Source of the DNA: SZUA-35 sp964351995
GTDB taxonomy: Bacteria; Actinomycetota; Acidimicrobiia; Acidimicrobiales; SZUA-35
Assembly: GCA_964351995.1 (NCBI GenBank)
Contig: CAYGQE010000011.1
Coordinates: 1-64,000 of the forward strand
Length of the DNA: 64,000 nucleotides
Direction: 5' to 3'
A model generated the notes under the pieces. That model ran no database searches. It was not told the DNA's origin and saw nothing but the letters and a program-made list of their open reading frames with translations. Below are positions 41,222-49,886 of this stretch, piece after piece. A program made the position numbers and the translations under genes. Position 1 is the stretch's first letter. Each line of letters starts with the position of its first letter.

Positions 41222-41572
41222 ATGGCTAATTTGATCGACATTGTTGAAGCAACGCAGCAGCGTGATGACATTCCCGCATTCGGACCTGGTGACACCGTCA
41301 AGGTCCACGTGAAGGTCGTTGAAGGCAGTCGTGAACGTGTCCAGGTGTTCCAGGGTGTTGTCATTGCCATTCGTGGGGCTGGCGCTGGCGAGTCCTTCAA
41401 GGTCCGCAAGCTCAGCTTCGGCGTTGGTGTCGAGCGCACCTTCCCGAAGAACAGCCCGACCATCGACAAGGTCGAGGTCGTGACTCGTGGTGACGTGCGC
41501 CGCGCCAAGCTGTATTACCTCCGTGATCGTGTCGGCAAGTCCGCCAAGATCAAGGAAAAGCGCGACAACTAA
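41222..41572 (+). CDS. rplS: 50S ribosomal protein bL19
   Basis: 116 residues from ATG 41222 (MANLIDIVEATQQRDDIPAFGPGDTVKVHVKV). IRGAGAGESFKVRKLSFGVGVERTFPKNSP and AKLYYLRDRVGKSAKIKEK are the family hallmarks. It lies at the 30S-50S interface. An AAGGAA lies nine bases upstream of the start. It is the last ribosomal gene of the rpsP-khpA-rimM-trmD-rplS run. Confidence 0.97.
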   Translation: MANLIDIVEATQQRDDIPAFGPGDTVKVHVKVVEGSRERVQVFQGVVIAIRGAGAGESFKVRKLSFGVGVERTFPKNSPTIDKVEVVTRGDVRRAKLYYLRDRVGKSAKIKEKRDN

Positions 41573-41706
41573 TCCGCCGCAACCCCGCCTGTTGCGCAAC
41601 ACGTCATCTTGCTTCGAGTTCTTCGCTGAGGCGCAGAACTCCGTTCTTCGCACCGTTCGTGGTGCCGAGCGACTCCGAACTCGCTGTTCTGCCCGTTCGG
41701 TCCAAC

Positions 41707-42069
41707 GTGACAACTCACAATCAGGCGCTTGGCCGACTCGGCGAAAGCGCTGCCGCCCTTTGGTATGAGGCGAACGGCTATGTGGTGGTCGAGCGCAACT
41801 GGCACGGAGATGCTGGCGAACTCGACCTGATCGCTGTTCAATTTGCTCGGCGGCGGCCTCAGGTTGCGGCCTTCGTCGAAGTGAAGACGCGAACGTCGCA
41901 ACGTTTCGGCGAAGGGGTGCTCGCTGTCGGCCACAAGAAGCAAGAGCGGATCCGACGTTTGTCGGGTCAATGGCTCTCCGAGCAACGGGCGCGCATCGAG
42001 ACCGTTCGGTTCGACATCGTCGATGTCGACGGTAACGGCCACCTCAAGGTCTATCAAGCCGCCTTCTGA
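41707..42069 (+). CDS. yraN: UPF0102 (YraN) family endonuclease-like protein
   Basis: 120 residues from GTG 41707 (VTTHNQALGRLGESAAALWYEANGY), which matches the usual YraN N-terminus; GTG 41659 would add 16 residues. The PD-(D/E)xK core is visible: E in LGESAA, D in GELDLIAV and FVEVKTRT. Function is unproven, though YraN sits near comM and dprA in many genomes, suggesting DNA processing. Confidence 0.9.
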   Translation: MTTHNQALGRLGESAAALWYEANGYVVVERNWHGDAGELDLIAVQFARRRPQVAAFVEVKTRTSQRFGEGVLAVGHKKQERIRRLSGQWLSEQRARIETVRFDIVDVDGNGHLKVYQAAF

Positions 42070-42176
42070 GCTGGTCCGGGCACCGACATCGGTGCGATCT
42101 GGCCGCCAGCATCCCCATTGCTGGGCATCGGTCGGGGATGAGCCGTCGGTGGGTTGTGGCGTGAGAAGTTGCGGCG

Positions 42177-42497
42177 TCAGAGGTTGTGGCGGTTGTTCCA
42201 GCAACCTCGATGCCAGTGGCGGCGAAGGTCGGGGTCTTCCGGGGGCACGGCAACGATGTGGCCGAGGCCAGGTGGTATGTCGCGCAAACAACCAGGGCAG
42301 AGGTAGGTCTTCGTTGCCTGATAGGGCTGAACGAAGCGAGTCTCGGCATTCGACGTGGCCGACGGATCCATCTGCTGTCGCATCTGGGCGTGCTTGGATC
42401 CGGTCCGTTTTTTCGGCTTTCCCCAGTTGGCTGCCTTCTTCTTCGGCCTCGGTGTCTTCTTCTCTGGGCGACCTCGCTCGGGTCTGCGTGCGGTCAT
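42177..42497 (-). CDS. Conserved zinc-binding actinobacterial protein
   Basis: 106 residues from ATG 42497. A very basic N-terminal half (MTARRPERGRPEKKTPRPKK) is followed by a compact domain with YLCPGCLRDIPPGLGHIVA and RRHWHRGCWNNRHNL. The CPGC...H...HWHxxCW arrangement is a plausible zinc site. As I recall, similar small proteins near rplS and yraN in Streptomyces are annotated only as ATP/GTP-binding, without real support. The basic tail suggests nucleic-acid binding. It is followed on the same strand, upstream, by a possible tiny membrane-protein gene. Confidence 0.75.
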   Translation of the reverse strand: MTARRPERGRPEKKTPRPKKKAANWGKPKKRTGSKHAQMRQQMDPSATSNAETRFVQPYQATKTYLCPGCLRDIPPGLGHIVAVPPEDPDLRRHWHRGCWNNRHNL

Positions 42498-42513
42498 CGG
42501 TGCTGCTCCGCCA

Positions 42514-42624
42514 TCAGCCGAGGAGTGCCCACGCGATGAGAACGGAGACGGCAACAAACGACGCAGCGACGAAGAGGTAGTCGAATGGCGTGCGCTTGTG
42601 CTGACGTCTCGGGTCGAATCCCAC
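42514..42624 (-). CDS. Possible 36-aa membrane peptide
   Basis: Read directly from the minus strand. GTG 42624 opens a frame encoding VGFDPRRQHKRTPFDYLF, then a single hydrophobic helix VAASFVAVSVLIAWALLG, then TGA at 42514. The positive-inside Arg/Lys cluster before the helix and the clean hydrophobic segment look selected. It ends 17 bases before the start of the zinc-binding gene on the same strand. There is no strong ribosome-binding site. It may be genuine, or chance. Confidence 0.4.
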   Translation of the reverse strand: MGFDPRRQHKRTPFDYLFVAASFVAVSVLIAWALLG

Positions 42625-42678
42625 GGCGTCCAGTATGGGGTGTCTCGGTTCGTTCGCCCCGTGGCTACCGTCTCTTCC

Positions 42679-43041
42679 GTGCCCGTGACTCGTCGCTCCG
42701 TGTTCGTTCGCCTCTGCTTGGTGTCCGGTCTTGCCTTGGTGCTCACCGCCTGTGGCGGTGTTGCCCCGGAGGTGGCGGAAGGGTCAGATCCGGTGCTGTT
42801 CGAGGGCCGCTCGATCTGGACTGGTCAGTGTGCGAGCTGCCATGGCGCTGCCGGCGGGGGTGGCCGAGGGCCGAAGCTGGCCGACGGACGCGTCCTCGAT
42901 CGGTTCCCTGAAGCTGCAAGCCAAGAAGCGTTGGTCCTCAACGGCCGCGGCGGCATGCCTTCCTTTGCCGGCCGCTTGAGCGACGAGCAGATCACTGCGG
43001 TCACTCGCTACACCCGCGAGGTGCTCACCGTCACCGAGTGA
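42679..43041 (+). CDS. Lipoprotein c-type cytochrome
   Basis: About 120 residues from GTG 42679; GTG 42661 or 42685 are alternatives. The signal peptide ends in the lipobox LVLTACGG, so the protein is anchored to the outer face of the membrane. Haem is bound by CASCH in GQCASCHGAAGGGGRGP, and the axial methionine is probably in RGGMPSFAGRLSDEQ. It is a single-haem cytochrome c of class I size, likely carrying electrons outside the membrane. No oxidase genes are nearby. It converges on the asparaginase-like gene, whose stop is 22 bases away. Confidence 0.88.
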   Translation: MPVTRRSVFVRLCLVSGLALVLTACGGVAPEVAEGSDPVLFEGRSIWTGQCASCHGAAGGGGRGPKLADGRVLDRFPEAASQEALVLNGRGGMPSFAGRLSDEQITAVTRYTREVLTVTE

Positions 43042-43063
43042 TGCGGGTGAGTTCCACCACTGC

Positions 43064-44740
43064 TCAGTGAGTGTCGAAGATGACTTGGTAAGCAGCGGTT
43101 GCCTCCAATGTTGCTCGCTTCTCTGCTTCGGTTGGGTGAAACGGGTCCACCGCTGGAGGGAGCGTCCCCAGTGTCAGTAGCGCAGCCATCAAGAGCAGGC
43201 GGGCCTTCGTCGACGTGAGGTTGTTCCCGCCGATGAATGGCCCGTAGTCCGCTTTGTACGCCATGCCGGCGGTGTTGCCTCGGCCGCATTTCACCACCGG
43301 GAAGCCAGCGTGCATAGCGACTGCCAGGGCGTTGTCGGTGACCGGGTTCATGATGCCGTATGGGTTCTGGCCTTCACCGACGAAGCCAGCGAGTTCCGCG
43401 TTGGCCAGATTGAACTCGATCCTTGCCATGATCTCGGGATCGAGCTGCGGGTCAGTGGCAGAACTCACCTGGCTGTAACGCCCGAACTTGGCAATCGACA
43501 CTTGAGGCATGGCTGATGGCAGCAACGCACCCGTGGAGTCCTTGACCGGAACCGGCCGGGTGGTGAGGCGGTCGAGCGTCCCCGTGACCCCGGTGACGGT
43601 GTCGGGCATGTTCGTTAGGTTGACAAGGCTTCGGTGGGTGTGTCGCTTCGCCGGTCGATAGGTCAGTTCAGGAGGCCCGTAGCCGCCCATGTCTGCGACG
43701 ACGCCGCCATGACCGCCCGTCGCCACGTAGTTGCCTGGACGGGCGTCGGTCTTGGTCACCTCTCGAGCGGAGATCACCATTTCGTCGATGATCTGGACGG
43801 CTCCAACAGTGTCGATTCCCTCGTCGTCGAGTGCGACTCCGGACAGGATGTACTTGACACCGTCGCAGATGTTGCGAGACCCGTCAGCGCTCGTCGTCTG
43901 ATGCGGCCGTTGCGCACAATGGCCGACAAGCGGGACGGTCGTATCGATGACCAACGACAGCCAGTACATCGATTCTTCTGTGGTTGGGCTGCCCTCGAGC
44001 CACTGGGCTCCGGCGTAGTCGCCGGTTGCCATCACGTCGGCAACGATGTTGGTGGCCTTGGCCAACGTTCGAAGATGGGGCTCGTTGTTGAGATGGAACG
44101 GGAAATATGAATGGAAGTCCTCGGCGAATACCTCGGGTTTGATGTCGCCGTCGCCGATGTCGGTTCGATCTGCAGCCACCTGCCCTCGCTTGTAGCCGCC
44201 GGACGGAGCAGGCCGAAAGAAGTCGAAGGTCACGTCAGGCCCGAGGCTCTGCGGCCGGCCGAAGGCCGTGATGCCGAAGCGTTCGATTTCTTCGTAGATG
44301 CGGCTGGCATCGGGGAAGAAGGTCTGGCGAGCGTGTTGCTCCGGAGCCTTCGGGAATGCCGTGGTGTCTTCCCATGCGGAGCCGTCAGCTTGGAGCGCCA
44401 TGTACGGCAGCAAGTACAAGCCGTCATCAGGATGAAGTTCGACCTCGAACACCGGCACCCCACCGCTGCCGGGCTCCTCGGTGACGAACGTGCCATCGTC
44501 TGACAGCCAGCCGTGGGGCGGCCCGTACAGCTCGGCGGCGTCAGCTTCGAGCGGATGACCACTGAACATCTCGATGTAGACCGTCACAGGTTTGGCCAGC
44601 CGTTGAGCTCGGATCGCGTCAAACCGACCGGGCAGGGTGGGGAGTCCAGCTTTGGATCGGGCCTTGTTGCTCGTGATCAGCGGCGGCGTGTTCTGAATCG
44701 TGGCCGTCGGGCCCGAGAACACGGCGATTCGTTTCGTCAT
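43064..44740 (-). CDS. Asparaginase/glutaminase-fold protein, enlarged and divergent
   Basis: 558 residues, against about 330 for ordinary L-asparaginases. Family traces: N-terminal RIAVFSGPTATIQ (where TGGTIA normally lies); GSPTTEESMYWLSLVIDTT (place of HGTDTxEETA, with Pro where the catalytic Asp belongs); CAQRPHQTTSADGSRNICDGV (like GAMRPxxxxSADGxxNL); and the C-terminal AGFPVVKCGRGNTAG with NLTSTKARLLLMAAL. Long insertions lie between the first two motifs. Its ATG overlaps the stop of the ArcS-motif gene (four bases), so they form one operon. It may release ammonia for, or act on, a nonstandard amide (inference). Confidence 0.65.
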   Translation of the reverse strand: MTKRIAVFSGPTATIQNTPPLITSNKARSKAGLPTLPGRFDAIRAQRLAKPVTVYIEMFSGHPLEADAAELYGPPHGWLSDDGTFVTEEPGSGGVPVFEVELHPDDGLYLLPYMALQADGSAWEDTTAFPKAPEQHARQTFFPDASRIYEEIERFGITAFGRPQSLGPDVTFDFFRPAPSGGYKRGQVAADRTDIGDGDIKPEVFAEDFHSYFPFHLNNEPHLRTLAKATNIVADVMATGDYAGAQWLEGSPTTEESMYWLSLVIDTTVPLVGHCAQRPHQTTSADGSRNICDGVKYILSGVALDDEGIDTVGAVQIIDEMVISAREVTKTDARPGNYVATGGHGGVVADMGGYGPPELTYRPAKRHTHRSLVNLTNMPDTVTGVTGTLDRLTTRPVPVKDSTGALLPSAMPQVSIAKFGRYSQVSSATDPQLDPEIMARIEFNLANAELAGFVGEGQNPYGIMNPVTDNALAVAMHAGFPVVKCGRGNTAGMAYKADYGPFIGGNNLTSTKARLLLMAALLTLGTLPPAVDPFHPTEAEKRATLEATAAYQVIFDTH

Positions 44741-45804
44741 CGGGATGTCTCCAGGTCGAGCGCTTGGGATTCGGTGGATCCCGGCCCGAATTGAATCTGG
44801 TCGAGCCGGGCGACGAGGACATCAAGGACTTCTGGCAGCGCCAGGGGCGTGGCGCCGCCCCCGCCCCGGGCGAACACAGCGTTGGCAGCGGTCGTGGAAA
44901 CCCCGAGACGTTGCTGGAGACGTGCTCGGGCGTCGTCACACGCATCCGGGGACGGGAGTACCTCGATCCCGAGGTGGCTGTCGACCAGGTCGTTGACACC
45001 AATCAGTGGCAGTCGTTCGCCCGATACCCGCTTTGATGCAGCGACACCGTGAACGGACCGCTCGTGCTTTGCAAGGCAGAAGCTGCGATGCGTGAGGCCC
45101 GGCGCCACCCACGAAACTGTGTGGTCGAAGGTGCCATCGAGGCGGCGAAGAACATCGGCCAGGACACCAGCCATTTCGTTGTGCATGGCAACGTATGACC
45201 GCCGTTCATTCGGTCCCCATCGCCATCGGGTCGGCGTCGTTTCTTGCGCAGTCGAGTCGGATCGCCAAGGAGATACGGCGTTCCCCCTGTTCTCGAACAA
45301 ACCTGGGTCGTCGTAGCTCACCGCTGGTGATCGACCACCAGGGAAGTCGAGCGTGTGTTCGTAAGGAACGAATGCAAGTGGTTCAGACATGACGACCCGC
45401 GAGATCTCCAGGTCTCCTCGGCGCAGGGGAGCCAGATCGAACAGACGAGGATCTTGATCAGGATGAGCGGCCAAGATCTCTTCGGGGACGAGGACCGACG
45501 GGGCGACCGGTGCAAAGCCCTCGGCGAGCAGGCGGCCGTTGATCGCACGATGCTCGAGGCTGGCGACATACGGCTTGGTACGGGTGCAGGGCAGGAACAA
45601 CATGACTCGGGTGCGAGCCGTGCTCGGCGTCGGTTGATAGTCGAGGCGGACGAAGTCCATCCAGGCGCTGACTCTCGAGTTCTTGAGAGCATCCACGTTG
45701 TCCTGTGGGCTGTAGAGACACAGCTCAGGGTCGACCTCGTAGGGGGCGAGAATCTTCTGTCCGGACTCGACGATGCGACTGGCGCGATCGGTGATGGCGA
45801 CCAT
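44737..45804 (-). CDS. Protein with archaeosine-synthase (ArcS/DUF5591) signature
   Basis: 355 residues from ATG 45804, which has AAGGA just upstream. The segment LFLPCTRTKPYVASLEHRAI (about 69-88) matches, residue for residue, the PC-x3-KPY-x2-S-x2-H signature known from archaeal ArcS/TgtA2 (P72, C73, K77, P78, Y79, S82, H85). The rest, including HNEMAGVLADVLRRLDG and LPLIGVNDLVDSHLG, I cannot place. No tRNA-guanine transglycosylase domain is evident. Archaeosine itself is archaeal, so this bacterial copy may act in another nucleobase modification. It is translationally coupled to the asparaginase-like gene and diverges from comM. Confidence 0.6.
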   Translation of the reverse strand: MVAITDRASRIVESGQKILAPYEVDPELCLYSPQDNVDALKNSRVSAWMDFVRLDYQPTPSTARTRVMLFLPCTRTKPYVASLEHRAINGRLLAEGFAPVAPSVLVPEEILAAHPDQDPRLFDLAPLRRGDLEISRVVMSEPLAFVPYEHTLDFPGGRSPAVSYDDPGLFENRGNAVSPWRSDSTAQETTPTRWRWGPNERRSYVAMHNEMAGVLADVLRRLDGTFDHTVSWVAPGLTHRSFCLAKHERSVHGVAASKRVSGERLPLIGVNDLVDSHLGIEVLPSPDACDDARARLQQRLGVSTTAANAVFARGGGGATPLALPEVLDVLVARLDQIQFGPGSTESQALDLETSR

Positions 45805-46013
45805 TGGTTCCTTTTGAAGGCAGCGCCGCCAACGTAGATTCAGGGTCGTTTCGCCGCTGTTGCCCAACGAAGAACGCCGTGTTACTCATCGCCGAGAAGC
45901 CGCCGGCGTCGTCGTCTTGCGCCGTCCGTGGTTGAGGGATCAGTGCCGAGCGTTAGTATCGGTGCATCGGTGGCCTCGGCCCCCTCTTCGTTTCTTGAGC
46001 GAGAGCGGGCGCC

Positions 46014-47561
46014 ATGTTGGCCACCATTTCCAGTGCCGTCGTCGATGGGATCGACGGTTTGAGTATCACCATCGAGGTGATCAACACCGGGACGGGCACG
46101 CCGCGCTTCACCGTGGTTGGGTTGCCGGACACGACGATTCGTGAGTCTCGAGATCGGGTACGAGCGGCGTTGATGAGCAGCGGCTACACGTGGCCGTCGA
46201 CGCTTCCGTTGACGGTCAATTTGGCGCCGAGTGATGTCCGGAAGCACGGGGCGGGTCTTGACTTGCCGTTGGCACTTGGTGTGTTGGTGGCGTCGAAGCA
46301 GTTGGATCAAGCGGCGGTCGCCGGAGTAGCGGCGGTGGGCGAGCTTGGTCTTGACGGGTCGATCCGGCGGGTGCCTGGGTTGGTGAGTCTGGCGGAAGCG
46401 ATGTCACACACCGTTTCGCCTTCTGGTGTCGAGGGGGAGTTGGTGGTGCCGTTCGATGGTGCGTCGGAGGCGGCGATTGTGGCGCCTGGTCGGGTGCGGG
46501 GTGCTGATTGTTTGCGGGACTTGGTGCAGGGATTGCGGGGCGAGGGGCCGCTGCCTGATTTGGTCGAGGCACCAGCGGCTCGGAGTCATGATGATGGCCG
46601 GCCGGAGTTGGGTGATGTTCGGGGTCAGCCATTGGCTCGGTGGGCGCTGGAGCTGGCGGCGGCTGGTGGTCACCATGTGTTGATGGTGGGGCCGCCAGGG
46701 GCGGGCAAGACGATGCTGGCGTCTCGGTTGTCGGCGTTGCTACCGCCGCTGGATGCAGCGGATGCGATGACGGTGGCTCGGATCCATTCGGCGGCGGGTC
46801 TGCGTCAGGACGGGTCGGGTCTGGATCTGCGGCCCCCGTTTCGAGCGCCGCATCACGGGATGTCGTCGGTGGCATTGATCGGGGGTGGCACCGCCAGCAT
46901 CCGGCCTGGCGAGATCTCCAATGCCCATGGAGGCGTGCTTTTTCTCGACGAACTCGGGGAGTTTCCGCGCTCGGTCATCGACGCCATGCGTCAACCACTC
47001 GAGGAGGGGGTTGTTCGCATCAGTCGAGCGCACGGCGCACAAGTCATTCCTTCGAGATTCCAATTGGTCGCCGCGTCGAACCCGTGCCCTTGTGGAAACG
47101 GTTGGACCGAGGGCACCTGTCGGTGTAGCGAGGCCCAGCGACGCACCTACGCCATGCGGTTTTCTGATCCGCTTCTCGATCGGTTCGACATCCGTATCGA
47201 GGTGTCGCCGCCGGAACCCAGAGCTCTGCTCGGGCGCTCGGCTGAAGAGACCACGATCGATGTTGCTCCCCGAGTTGCGGCGGCACGAACCCTTGCTCGA
47301 AGCAGGGGTGTTCGTTCGAACGCAGAGCTGACGGCGAGCCAACTCGAACTGCAGGTGCCGCTGTCTGACGCTGCTCGCAAACTGCTCGAACACGAACTGC
47401 TCACGGGCAAGCTCACCGCTCGAGGTTTTGCTCGGGTGTGGCGAGTTGCAAGAACCGTGGCCGACCTCGCCGGAGCTCCCGAGTACATCCAGCCAGATCA
47501 CGTGCAGGCAGCACTGCTGCTCCGTGTCAGAGTTGGCGCACTTCTCGGGGCAGCGGGATGA
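46014..47561 (+). CDS. comM: ComM/YifB Mg-chelatase-like ATPase
   Basis: 515 residues. A Lon-like N-terminal domain (TISSAVVDGIDGLSITIEVI, RESRDRVRAALMSSGY) precedes an AAA+ domain with Walker A GPPGAGKT (about 226), FRAPHHGMSSVALIGGG, LFLDELGEFPRSVIDAMRQPLEEG, SNPCPCGNG and LDRFDIRIEVSPP, all typical. ComM is a helicase assisting branch migration during natural transformation; its partner DprA is encoded directly downstream with a four-base overlap. A stretch at about 46380-46720 uses more TTG/GTG-type codons than its neighbours and produces a long spurious antisense frame. Confidence 0.95.
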   Translation: MLATISSAVVDGIDGLSITIEVINTGTGTPRFTVVGLPDTTIRESRDRVRAALMSSGYTWPSTLPLTVNLAPSDVRKHGAGLDLPLALGVLVASKQLDQAAVAGVAAVGELGLDGSIRRVPGLVSLAEAMSHTVSPSGVEGELVVPFDGASEAAIVAPGRVRGADCLRDLVQGLRGEGPLPDLVEAPAARSHDDGRPELGDVRGQPLARWALELAAAGGHHVLMVGPPGAGKTMLASRLSALLPPLDAADAMTVARIHSAAGLRQDGSGLDLRPPFRAPHHGMSSVALIGGGTASIRPGEISNAHGGVLFLDELGEFPRSVIDAMRQPLEEGVVRISRAHGAQVIPSRFQLVAASNPCPCGNGWTEGTCRCSEAQRRTYAMRFSDPLLDRFDIRIEVSPPEPRALLGRSAEETTIDVAPRVAAARTLARSRGVRSNAELTASQLELQVPLSDAARKLLEHELLTGKLTARGFARVWRVARTVADLAGAPEYIQPDHVQAALLLRVRVGALLGAAG

Positions 47562-48712
47562 CAGCCGAAGATGTGTCAGACGAAGAACTCCATGCGCTGA
47601 TCACGCTGATGTCGTTGAAACAGGCTGGCCCGCGGCGCCTTCGTGCGCTGCTGGAAATCGCAACTGGTCAGGAGGTCGTTGACGCGTTGAGAAGTCGTCG
47701 TCGGCCGAACGCATTGGAACATCGTTCCGAGCCGGCCGTGTCCATTTCGAGTGCGGTGTGGGAAGGCTGGTTCAACGAGATCCGAGCCAAGGCCGCTGGC
47801 GCCGACCTCGAAGCCCATCGGTCCGACGGCGGGCAGATCCTCCACCCGGCTCATTCGGCGTGGCCGTTCGCCGAGGATCCGGACCCACCGATCCTGGCAT
47901 TTGTCCGAGGTTCCCTCGACCACCTCGCGCAACGCCCTTCGGTGGCGATCGTGGGCACCCGTCGCTGCACCTCGGTAGGGCGTCATGTCGCCGAAGCCAT
48001 GGGGCGTGACCTGGCCGATGCCGGGGTTGCGGTGGTCAGTGGCCTTGCGCTTGGTGTCGATGCGGCGGCGCACCGTGGCGTGTTCGCCGCTGGGGGAACC
48101 GCGATCGGCGTTGTGGCGAGCGGTCTCGACGTCGTGTACCCCGCCAGCAACCGAACGCTATGGGAGGCCGTGGCTGCAGACGGGCTTCTGCTGTCGGAAG
48201 TGCCGATGGGGCAACGACCGACCAAGTGGCGCTTTCCTGCTCGCAATCGATTGATTGCCGGACTCAGCGATCTTGTCGTGGTGGTCGAGAGTCATGCAAG
48301 GGGCGGTGCACTCAGCACCGTCGACGAGGCGAACGACCGAGGCATCTCGGTGGCGGTGGTGCCTGGCTCGACCCGTTCGCCAGCCTCGGATGGCACCAAT
48401 GCGCTGTTGATTGACGGTGCGGCACCCGTGCGAGATGCAGCTGACGTCATGGACGTGCTTGGTTTGGTCGCTCCGGTGGCTCCTGAGCAAGGGAGGTCGC
48501 CGACGCAACTCGAGATCCCGCTAGGAGTTGATGGCGATCCAGCGTCGGTCGTTCTCGACGCCATTGCTTCCGGTCCGTTGCACATCGATCGTTTGATCGA
48601 ACTGCTGGGTGTCTCCCCACCGGTGGCTGCGGCCACCATCGAGCAGTTGTCTGCAAGCGGCGATGTCGTGATGCGAGGCCACGTCGTCAGCCGGAGCGAC
48701 TTGTTTCGGTGA
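47558..48712 (+). CDS. dprA: DNA-processing protein DprA
   Basis: 384 residues from ATG 47558. A helical N-terminal region (LITLMSLKQAGPRRLRALLE) precedes the Rossmann-like DprA core, with SVAIVGTRRCTSVGRHVAE, VSGLALGVDAAAHRG, GLDVVYPASNRTLWE and FPARNRLIAGLSDLVVVVES. A C-terminal winged helix (LDAIASGPLHIDRLIELLG) completes it. DprA loads RecA onto incoming single-stranded DNA in transformation. The tandem with comM implies a competence-type DNA uptake or recombination function. Confidence 0.95.
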   Translation: MTAEDVSDEELHALITLMSLKQAGPRRLRALLEIATGQEVVDALRSRRRPNALEHRSEPAVSISSAVWEGWFNEIRAKAAGADLEAHRSDGGQILHPAHSAWPFAEDPDPPILAFVRGSLDHLAQRPSVAIVGTRRCTSVGRHVAEAMGRDLADAGVAVVSGLALGVDAAAHRGVFAAGGTAIGVVASGLDVVYPASNRTLWEAVAADGLLLSEVPMGQRPTKWRFPARNRLIAGLSDLVVVVESHARGGALSTVDEANDRGISVAVVPGSTRSPASDGTNALLIDGAAPVRDAADVMDVLGLVAPVAPEQGRSPTQLEIPLGVDGDPASVVLDAIASGPLHIDRLIELLGVSPPVAAATIEQLSASGDVVMRGHVVSRSDLFR

Positions 48713-49040
48713 GGCTCCCGCCACGTTGTGTGTTCAAGACCGCAGTGTTCAAGACCGCAGGGTCGATCTCATGATCGGGCTAGTGTTGCCGATCGTGATC
48801 ACCGAGGCGAAGGCCAAATATCTCGAAGCTCTTGGCTTCGAGCGAACCACCACTGCCTCTGGTGATCTTGTCGATCAATTGACCAGCCAACGCGCTCCTC
48901 GCTCAGGGCGCATCGAACGTGCCGGGCGCATGGAGCGCTCTGTGCGGTTGGAAACCGCGCAGAGCGAAAAGAATCCCCAAGAAATTCGCTCAAGTTCTCA
49001 CTTTGTGTGGTCGGACTCCGACGGAGAGTGGGTACGACGG
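48713..49040. other. Leader region between dprA and the sigma-factor gene
   Basis: 328 bases without an assigned gene. The sigma frame stays open upstream (possible starts at 48726 and 48771), but the encoded residues do not resemble this sigma family. It contains an 11-base direct repeat near its start (GTTCAAGACCG twice, 48732-48756). There is a GGAGCGC ... GCGCAG imperfect dyad near 48929-48965 and an A/T-richer patch at 48968-49005. The patch is a plausible promoter or leader region for the sigma gene, but I cannot define -35/-10 boxes. Confidence 0.45.
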
Positions 49041-49886
49041 ATGCAGGACCTTGTCCTGGACCGTCGTCCATCACCTTCAGACGACACACCAACCTTGGCG
49101 GGAACAGTGGGACAAATCGACAGCACGGTCGAGCTCGACGACGTATGGGCGAGATACAAAGACAAACCAGCGCAGGATGATCGCGATCAGTTGATCGTGT
49201 ATTACGCGCCGTTGGTCAAGTTCGTGGCCAGCCGCATTGCGGCCGGGTTACCCCAGAACGTGGACCAGGCTGACCTCGTCAGCTACGGCATGTTCGGCTT
49301 GATCGATGCGATCACCAAGTTCGATCCGGGGCTTGGTTTCAAATTCGAAACCTATGCGATCTCTCGGATCAAGGGAGCGGTGCTCGACGAGCTGCGCTCC
49401 ATTGACTGGGTGCCTCGCTCGGTGCGGGCAAAGGCGAAGTCGGTCGAGCGGGCCATGTCCAAGCTCGAATCCGAATTGCATCGTGCGCCGACCGATGAAG
49501 AGATCGCAGCAGAACTCGATCTCTCCATGGCTCAGCTCACGACGCTCTACAACCAGATCAGCTCACTCGGCATCGTGGCCCTCGACGAGATGCTCTCGTT
49601 CGGTGGCGGCGACAACGTGACACTCGGCGACACACTCGCCGACCGACACGAGGGCCCTGGTGGTGTCTACGAGCGTGTCGAGATGCGCCAGATGTTGGCG
49701 GAAGCCATCAACAAGATGAGTGAGCGGGAGAAGATCGTGCTCACGCTCTACTACTACGAGAATCTGACCCTCGCCGAGATCGGCGATGTCCTCGGGGTCA
49801 CCGAGAGTCGTGTCTGCCAGATTCACACCAAGGCCGTACTGCATCTGCGGTCACGGTTGAGTGCTGCCGAGCGCGAAGCCGGCTGA
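49041..49886 (+). CDS. whiG: FliA/WhiG-type RNA polymerase sigma factor
   Basis: 281 residues from ATG 49041; GTG 49107 and earlier starts are possible. Region 2 reads LIVYYAPLVKFVASRIAAGLP, VSYGMFGLIDAITKFDPGLG and FKFETYAISRIKGAVLDELR; the linker SIDWVPRSVRAKAKSVERA is characteristic of FliA/WhiG. Region 3 (HRAPTDEEIAAELDLS) and region 4 (LTLYYYENLTLAEIGDVLGVTESRVCQIHTKAV) are complete. The order dprA-whiG-M23 peptidase-rpsB is as in Streptomyces, where WhiG starts sporulation. In this lineage it could control motility or envelope genes. Confidence 0.9.
   Translation: MQDLVLDRRPSPSDDTPTLAGTVGQIDSTVELDDVWARYKDKPAQDDRDQLIVYYAPLVKFVASRIAAGLPQNVDQADLVSYGMFGLIDAITKFDPGLGFKFETYAISRIKGAVLDELRSIDWVPRSVRAKAKSVERAMSKLESELHRAPTDEEIAAELDLSMAQLTTLYNQISSLGIVALDEMLSFGGGDNVTLGDTLADRHEGPGGVYERVEMRQMLAEAINKMSEREKIVLTLYYYENLTLAEIGDVLGVTESRVCQIHTKAVLHLRSRLSAAEREAG

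Noticed and set aside
46216..46875. A 219-codon open frame on the minus strand, very rich in Pro and Thr.
   Set aside because: It lies wholly inside comM. Its composition is what antisense reading of that GC-rich, TTG/GTG-biased stretch would give, and it has no recognisable domain.
48726..49040. N-terminal extension of the sigma factor from an upstream start.
   Set aside because: The extra 105 residues do not resemble FliA/WhiG proteins, and the region is partly A/T-richer, more like a leader.
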